Source of the DNA: Pseudomonadota bacterium
Lineage (GTDB): Bacteria; Pseudomonadota; Alphaproteobacteria; Sphingomonadales; Sphingomonadaceae
NCBI GenBank assembly: GCA_023390675.1
Contig: JAEWCK010000281.1
Span: forward strand, 1-8,991
Length of the DNA: 8,991 nucleotides
Reading direction: 5' to 3'
Shown here: positions 6,276 to 8,991 of the stretch, piece by piece
Numbering within the stretch: position 1 is the stretch's first letter
Layout: every line of letters starts with the position of its first letter
The notes under the pieces: generated by a model
Databases searched by the model: none
What the model was told of the DNA's origin: nothing
Seen by the model: only the letters and a program-made list of their open reading frames with translations
Program-made: the position numbers and the translations under genes

Positions 6276-7432
6276 CGCGGACCCCGGAGCGCACGCACCG
6301 CTCGGCCGACCGGCACCGGCGGCTTGCCCGAAAGCGTGCGGAGGCGATCGAGCATCGTCGAGCGGCCGGCATAGAAGCGTGCGATCAGGTGCGGATCGAG
6401 CCGATAGAAGCGCTCGAGGATGCGATAGCGCTGGTCGGGCTCGGCGGCGCGGAAGAGCATCGCGGCGAGCATCCGGTAAAAGCGGCGCTTGCGCCACGTG
6501 GCGCGCGCGAAGCCGTGGAGCAGGTCGTGGAGCGCGGGGCCCGACAGGTCCGCCGCCTCGGCGACGAGCGTGGCGGCGCGGACCGCGTCGGGGAGCGAAT
6601 AGCCGGTCAGCGGGTGGAACAGCCCGGCGCGCGCGCCGCCCTTGGCGACCCTGTTGCCGCCCGATTGCCAATAGGCCTCGAAATCGCCGCCCATCGCGAC
6701 CGGGAGCGATCCCGCCTCCTCGCGGACCACCCGCTCGACATGCCAACCGCGCGACGCGCCATAGCCGTCGAGCCGGGCGCCCAGCTCGGCCAGGTCGAGA
6801 TCGGGCGTGTCGCTGTAATAGGTGTCCTCGGTCAGCAAGGTCGTCGGCGTGAAGGGCAGGCAATAGACGAAGCGATAGCCCTGCGACTGATCGACGCGCG
6901 CGTCCATCACCAGCGGGCGGTCGATTCCGTGCGCGTCGGCGAGCGCGACTTCGCGGCCATAGAATTTCTGCCAGCCGCATTGCAGCGCCGACAAGTCGCC
7001 GGGGCCGCGGCAATCGATCACGCCGCCCGCCTCGACGCGGTCGCCGTCGGCGAGGACCACGGCCTTTGCGCTTGCCGCCAGCGCCTTGCGACGGGTCAGC
7101 ACGCCCGCTTCGGGCAACGCGGCGCGGACGACCTGGTCGAGCCGCTCCGAGCGGATCGAGTAATAGCCGGTGCGGATCGTGCGGGCATGGCTGGGGAACG
7201 CAACGTCGTAGCTCGCCCAGCCATGGCCGATCAGCGGCGCGGTGAGCCATCGGTCGGCCGGCGCCACGTCCGGGGCGAAGAAAGACCAGATGTGGTTGCC
7301 GCCGATCCGCCCGCTCGCCTCGACCAGCCGCACGTCGCAATCGGGCCGCTTCCTCGCGAGCGCGAGGGCGAGCAGCCCCCCGGCGAGCCCGCCGCCGACA
7401 ATCGCTACGTCGCATTTGATCGTGGCGGCCAT
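6272..7432 (-). CDS. crtY: Lycopene beta-cyclase (CrtY type)
   Basis: A 386-residue CrtY-type lycopene cyclase, expected to close beta-rings at both ends of lycopene to give beta-carotene. The N-terminal FAD/NAD-binding motif DVAIVGGGLAGG is at 8-19. The conserved region FVYCLPFTPTTLLTEDTYYSD (about 188-208, with Glu202-Asp203) matches the cyclase active-site block, and GLFHPLTGYSLPDAV (270-284) is the conserved C-terminal block. Length is that of the family. The ATG at 7430-7432 is chosen because the FAD motif follows at the usual distance; the frame continues upstream to 7672 but runs through the terminator and the GST gene. Only a poor AGG precedes the start. It is the first gene of the crtY-crtI-LOG-crtB unit and lies 33 nt after an intrinsic terminator, so its promoter must be squeezed into or upstream of that terminator. 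Confidence 0.96.
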   Translation of the reverse strand: MAATIKCDVAIVGGGLAGGLLALALARKRPDCDVRLVEASGRIGGNHIWSFFAPDVAPADRWLTAPLIGHGWASYDVAFPSHARTIRTGYYSIRSERLDQVVRAALPEAGVLTRRKALAASAKAVVLADGDRVEAGGVIDCRGPGDLSALQCGWQKFYGREVALADAHGIDRPLVMDARVDQSQGYRFVYCLPFTPTTLLTEDTYYSDTPDLDLAELGARLDGYGASRGWHVERVVREEAGSLPVAMGGDFEAYWQSGGNRVAKGGARAGLFHPLTGYSLPDAVRAATLVAEAADLSGPALHDLLHGFARATWRKRRFYRMLAAMLFRAAEPDQRYRILERFYRLDPHLIARFYAGRSTMLDRLRTLSGKPPVPVGRAVRALRGPR

Positions 7433-7465
7433 GCCTGCGGTTAGCTCAGGGATTCGCCCGATACC

Positions 7466-7503
7466 AACAAAAATGCCCCTTCCGGACGCATCCGGAAGGG
7501 GCA
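7466..7503 (-). terminator. Intrinsic terminator after the GST gene
   Basis: A perfect 13-bp inverted repeat, TGCCCCTTCCGGA (7474-7486) and TCCGGAAGGGGCA (7491-7503), encloses a 4-nt loop that reads UGCG in minus-strand RNA. Read on the minus strand the stem is followed by TTTTTGTT (7466-7473), the layout of a rho-independent terminator for the GST transcript. On the plus strand no T-run follows. It lies 43 nt past the GST stop and ends 33 nt before the crtY start. Confidence 0.9.
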
Positions 7504-7511
7504 GGAGTGGT

Positions 7512-7539
7512 GGGAAGGGCCGAGGATGCGGCCGTTCCC
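7512..7539 (-). repeat. Second hairpin directly after the GST stop codon
   Basis: GGGAA-G-GGCCG, a 6-nt loop (AGGATG), then CGGCC-G-TTCCC: two 11-base arms with a single central G/G (C/C on the minus strand) mismatch. It begins 6 nt after the GST stop codon and is followed after 8 nt by the terminator hairpin. It has no T-run of its own, so it is more likely a 3' stabilising structure, or part of a two-hairpin terminator, than an independent terminator. Confidence 0.6.
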
Positions 7540-7545
7540 GGAAAA

Positions 7546-8157
7546 TCAGGCGGCTTTGAGCAGCGGCATCTCGGCGGCCATCGCGCGGGCGACCGAGGGG
7601 CGGGCGCGCAGCCGCTCGCGATAGCCGAGCAGCACCGGCCAGTCGGCGATCGGCACCTTCGAGAATTCGCACCAGTTGAGAACGGCGAGCAGATAGGCGT
7701 CGGCGACGGTGAAGCGATCGTCGAGCAGCTCGCGACCTTCGAGATGCTTCGAGAGCACGGCGAAGGGCCTGGCGGCGCGCGCTCGCGCGGCCGCCTGCTC
7801 GGCTTCCGAATAGCCCTTGCCGAGCAGGGGGATGAACACTGCCTTGTGGAGCTCGGTCGAGACGAAGTTGAGCCAGGCGAGCATCCGGTAATGCGCATCG
7901 GAGAAGCCGGTGAAGGCGAGCGCCCCTTCGGGGGCGAGCTCGGCGATATAGGTGAGCACCGCCGGGCCTTCGGTGAGCGTGAAGCCCGCGGTCTCGATCG
8001 CAGGGACATAGCCCATCGGCGAGATCTCGGTGAAGTCGCGCCCGTCGGGCAGGCGGCCGCCGTCGACCACCTGGATAAATTCGGCGTCGAGCCCGGCCTC
8101 CTCGAGCGCGATCCGCGCCGCGAGCGAACAGGCGAAGGGGCGGAAATACAGCTTCAT
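7546..8157 (-). CDS. Glutathione S-transferase, beta-class-like
   Basis: A 203-residue cytosolic glutathione S-transferase. The N-terminal thioredoxin-like domain starts MKLYFRPFACSLAARIAL, with Cys10-Ser11 at the place of the bacterial beta-class catalytic Cys. The cis-Pro loop VPAI is at 51-54, and LTEGPAVLTYI (61-71) is the glutathione gamma-Glu-binding segment, with Gly64 where many members have Ser. The all-helical C-terminal domain carries the N-capping box FTVADAYLL (149-157, Asp153). It would conjugate or reduce electrophiles with glutathione; the substrate is unknown. The ATG at 8155-8157 is set by GGGAG 7 nt upstream; the frame continues to 8313 without homologous sequence. It is divergent from the tetR gene, which is therefore its likely regulator, and it ends at its own terminator, so it is probably monocistronic. 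Confidence 0.94.
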   Translation of the reverse strand: MKLYFRPFACSLAARIALEEAGLDAEFIQVVDGGRLPDGRDFTEISPMGYVPAIETAGFTLTEGPAVLTYIAELAPEGALAFTGFSDAHYRMLAWLNFVSTELHKAVFIPLLGKGYSEAEQAAARARAARPFAVLSKHLEGRELLDDRFTVADAYLLAVLNWCEFSKVPIADWPVLLGYRERLRARPSVARAMAAEMPLLKAA

Positions 8158-8218
8158 GACGAGTCTCCCTTGTATTTTCATACGATCTCGCACAAAAATA
8201 TGCAGGTCAAGGAATTTC
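8158..8218. promoter_or_regulatory. GST/tetR divergent promoter and candidate operator region
   Basis: This 61-bp spacer is strikingly AT-rich compared with its surroundings. It contains GTAT-TTTC-ATAC (8172-8183) and ACAAAAATAT (8192-8201). TATTTT at 8173-8178 and AAAATA at 8195-8200 form an inverted repeat with a 16-bp gap. An exact second copy of ACAAAAATAT (8231-8240) lies inside the first codons of tetR. TetR-family proteins usually bind inverted repeats between themselves and a divergent target, so these are candidate operators. A TTGACC on the minus strand (8206-8211) could be a -35 element for GST, but its best-spaced -10 is poor. AAGGA (8209-8213) is the tetR ribosome site and GGGAG (minus, 8165-8169) the GST one. 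Confidence 0.5.
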
Positions 8219-8815
8219 ATGCGAACCGATACAAAAATATCCCGCCCGCGCGGCCGGCCGCGCAAGTTCGACGAGGAGCAGGTGCTGCGCGCGGCGCTCC
8301 AGCGCTTCCGCACGCTCGGCTATTCGAACACCACGCTCGACGACCTTGCCGAGGCGACGGGAGTCAACCGGCCGAGCCTCTATGCGGCGTTCGGGGACAA
8401 GAAGGCGCTCTACCTTGCGGGGCTGGCGCGGACGCATGCCAGCGTCGATGCGAATTTCGCGGCGCTCCATGCGGCCGACTATCCGCTGGAGAAGATGCTG
8501 AAAGCCCTGTTTCTGGGCGCGATCGAAGGCTTCCTGACCGGCGAGAGCGGCCCGGCGGGGTGCATCGCCGTCAACACCGCGGCGACCGAGGCAGTGATGG
8601 ACCCCGAAATCCGCGCGGCGCTCGCGGGCTTCGTCGCGCTGCAGGACGGATGGATCGAGAAACTGCTGGCGCAGGCGGGCAGCACAGATCCGGCGGGCGA
8701 TGCGCAGATCGCTTCGTCGGTGATCCATTCGCTGAGCGTGCGCGCGCGCGCCGGGACTCCGCGCGAGGGGCTGATCGCGATCGCGAAGAAGGCGACCGCG
8801 CTGCTGCTGGCCTAA
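8219..8815 (+). CDS. TetR/AcrR-family transcriptional regulator
   Basis: A 198-residue TetR-family repressor. A basic N-terminal arm (RPRGRPRKF, 9-17) leads into the DNA-binding domain, with the helix-turn-helix at about 39-58 (TLDDLAEATGVNRPSLYAAF) and the family GDKKALYL just after. The ligand-binding domain contains GPAGCIAVNTAATE (111-124), with the protein's only cysteine at 115, and the late SLSVRARAG (171-179) segment found in a TetR subgroup often linked to stress and electrophile responses. The ATG at 8219-8221 has AAGGA 5 nt upstream; a longer frame to 8030 runs through the GST gene and is rejected. Divergence from the GST gene suggests it represses GST and itself, with release by a small electrophile or xenobiotic; the inducer is inference. 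Its TAA overlaps the stop of the convergent gene at the right edge. Confidence 0.94.
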   Translation: MRTDTKISRPRGRPRKFDEEQVLRAALQRFRTLGYSNTTLDDLAEATGVNRPSLYAAFGDKKALYLAGLARTHASVDANFAALHAADYPLEKMLKALFLGAIEGFLTGESGPAGCIAVNTAATEAVMDPEIRAALAGFVALQDGWIEKLLAQAGSTDPAGDAQIASSVIHSLSVRARAGTPREGLIAIAKKATALLLA

Positions 8816-8991
8816 GCCGCGGAATCGAGCAGCGCGCGGGCGGCGGGATAATCCTCGTCGTCGACCATCACGCGGACCGGGATGAGCAGATAGGAGCCGT
8901 CCGCGATGCTGGCGCCGGCGTCGAACACGAAGCTCGGAATGCCTTCGTCCTCGAGGCGGGACTGGACGATATAGGCTTCCTGCCGATCGAA
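8812..8991 (-). CDS. DUF2007-like protein, N-terminus cut by window edge
   Basis: An open minus-strand frame runs from the right edge to a TAG at 8812-8814, giving 59 residues without a start codon. It begins FDRQEAYIVQSRLEDEGIPS and continues FVFDAG, LLIPVRVMVDDEDY and AARALLDSAA. This is the pattern of the DUF2007 family (putative signal-transducing proteins, a small ferredoxin-like beta-alpha-beta fold): an opening helix that avoids secretion, an EGIP turn, an IPVRxxV strand and a closing ARxLL helix. Family members are usually only a little longer, so probably fewer than about 15 residues are missing. The biochemical function of the family is not established. It converges on tetR, and the two stop codons share bases 8813-8814. 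Confidence 0.72.
   Translation of the reverse strand, partial: FDRQEAYIVQSRLEDEGIPSFVFDAGASIADGSYLLIPVRVMVDDEDYPAARALLDSAA

Noticed and set aside
4797..7415. An 872-codon frame suggesting a larger fusion protein ending in CrtI.
   Set aside because: The first ~380 codons are an alternate-frame reading of crtY. CrtI homology begins at the ATG at 6275, and crtY has complete motifs in its own frame.
8030..8218. An upstream extension of the TetR regulator by 63 residues.
   Set aside because: It runs antisense through the GST coding region and the AT-rich spacer; the ATG at 8219 has a Shine-Dalgarno and the normal TetR N-terminal arm.

Overview
The window is high-GC DNA whose gene content (a crtY-crtI-crtB carotenoid cluster, an Atm1-type ABC exporter, a DUF2007-like protein, a beta-class glutathione S-transferase) points to an alphaproteobacterium of the Sphingomonas group. 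The assignment rests on protein style and gene content only; there is no rRNA or other phylogenetic marker here. I see no tRNA, rRNA, insertion sequence, CRISPR array, prophage or origin, and coding density is very high.

Layout. Positions 2-184 (+) hold the tail of a winged-helix-type protein cut by the window edge. Facing it on the minus strand is a two-gene unit read right to left: an Atm1/HMT-type ABC half-transporter (1141-2967), then a membrane-anchored alpha/beta hydrolase (227-1132) whose Shine-Dalgarno overlaps the ABC stop codon. A small four-cysteine protein of unknown function (3039-3272, +) diverges from the ABC gene and ends in a CTAG shared with the end of crtB.

The centre (3269-7432, all minus) is a carotenoid operon in the order crtY - crtI - LOG-family gene - crtB. 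All three junctions are 4-base stop/start overlaps (ATGA, GTGA, GTGA), so the four proteins are probably made from one message with translational coupling. CrtB makes phytoene from GGPP, CrtI desaturates it to lycopene and CrtY cyclises lycopene to beta-carotene. GGPP synthase, hydroxylase and ketolase genes are not in the window. The odd member is the LOG-type Rossmann-fold phosphoribohydrolase between crtI and crtB.

Upstream of crtY a glutathione S-transferase gene (7546-8157, -) ends in two consecutive hairpins. The second is a textbook intrinsic terminator that leaves only 33 nt before the crtY start. A TetR-family regulator (8219-8815, +) diverges from the GST gene across a 61-bp AT-rich spacer with repeated AT-rich motifs that look like operators. 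The right edge carries most of a DUF2007-like protein (8812-8991, -), convergent with tetR and overlapping its stop codon.

No dramatically new system is evident. The observations most worth following are the LOG enzyme wired into the carotenoid operon, the cramped terminator/crtY junction, the repeated motif reaching into the tetR coding region, and the uncharacterised four-cysteine protein.
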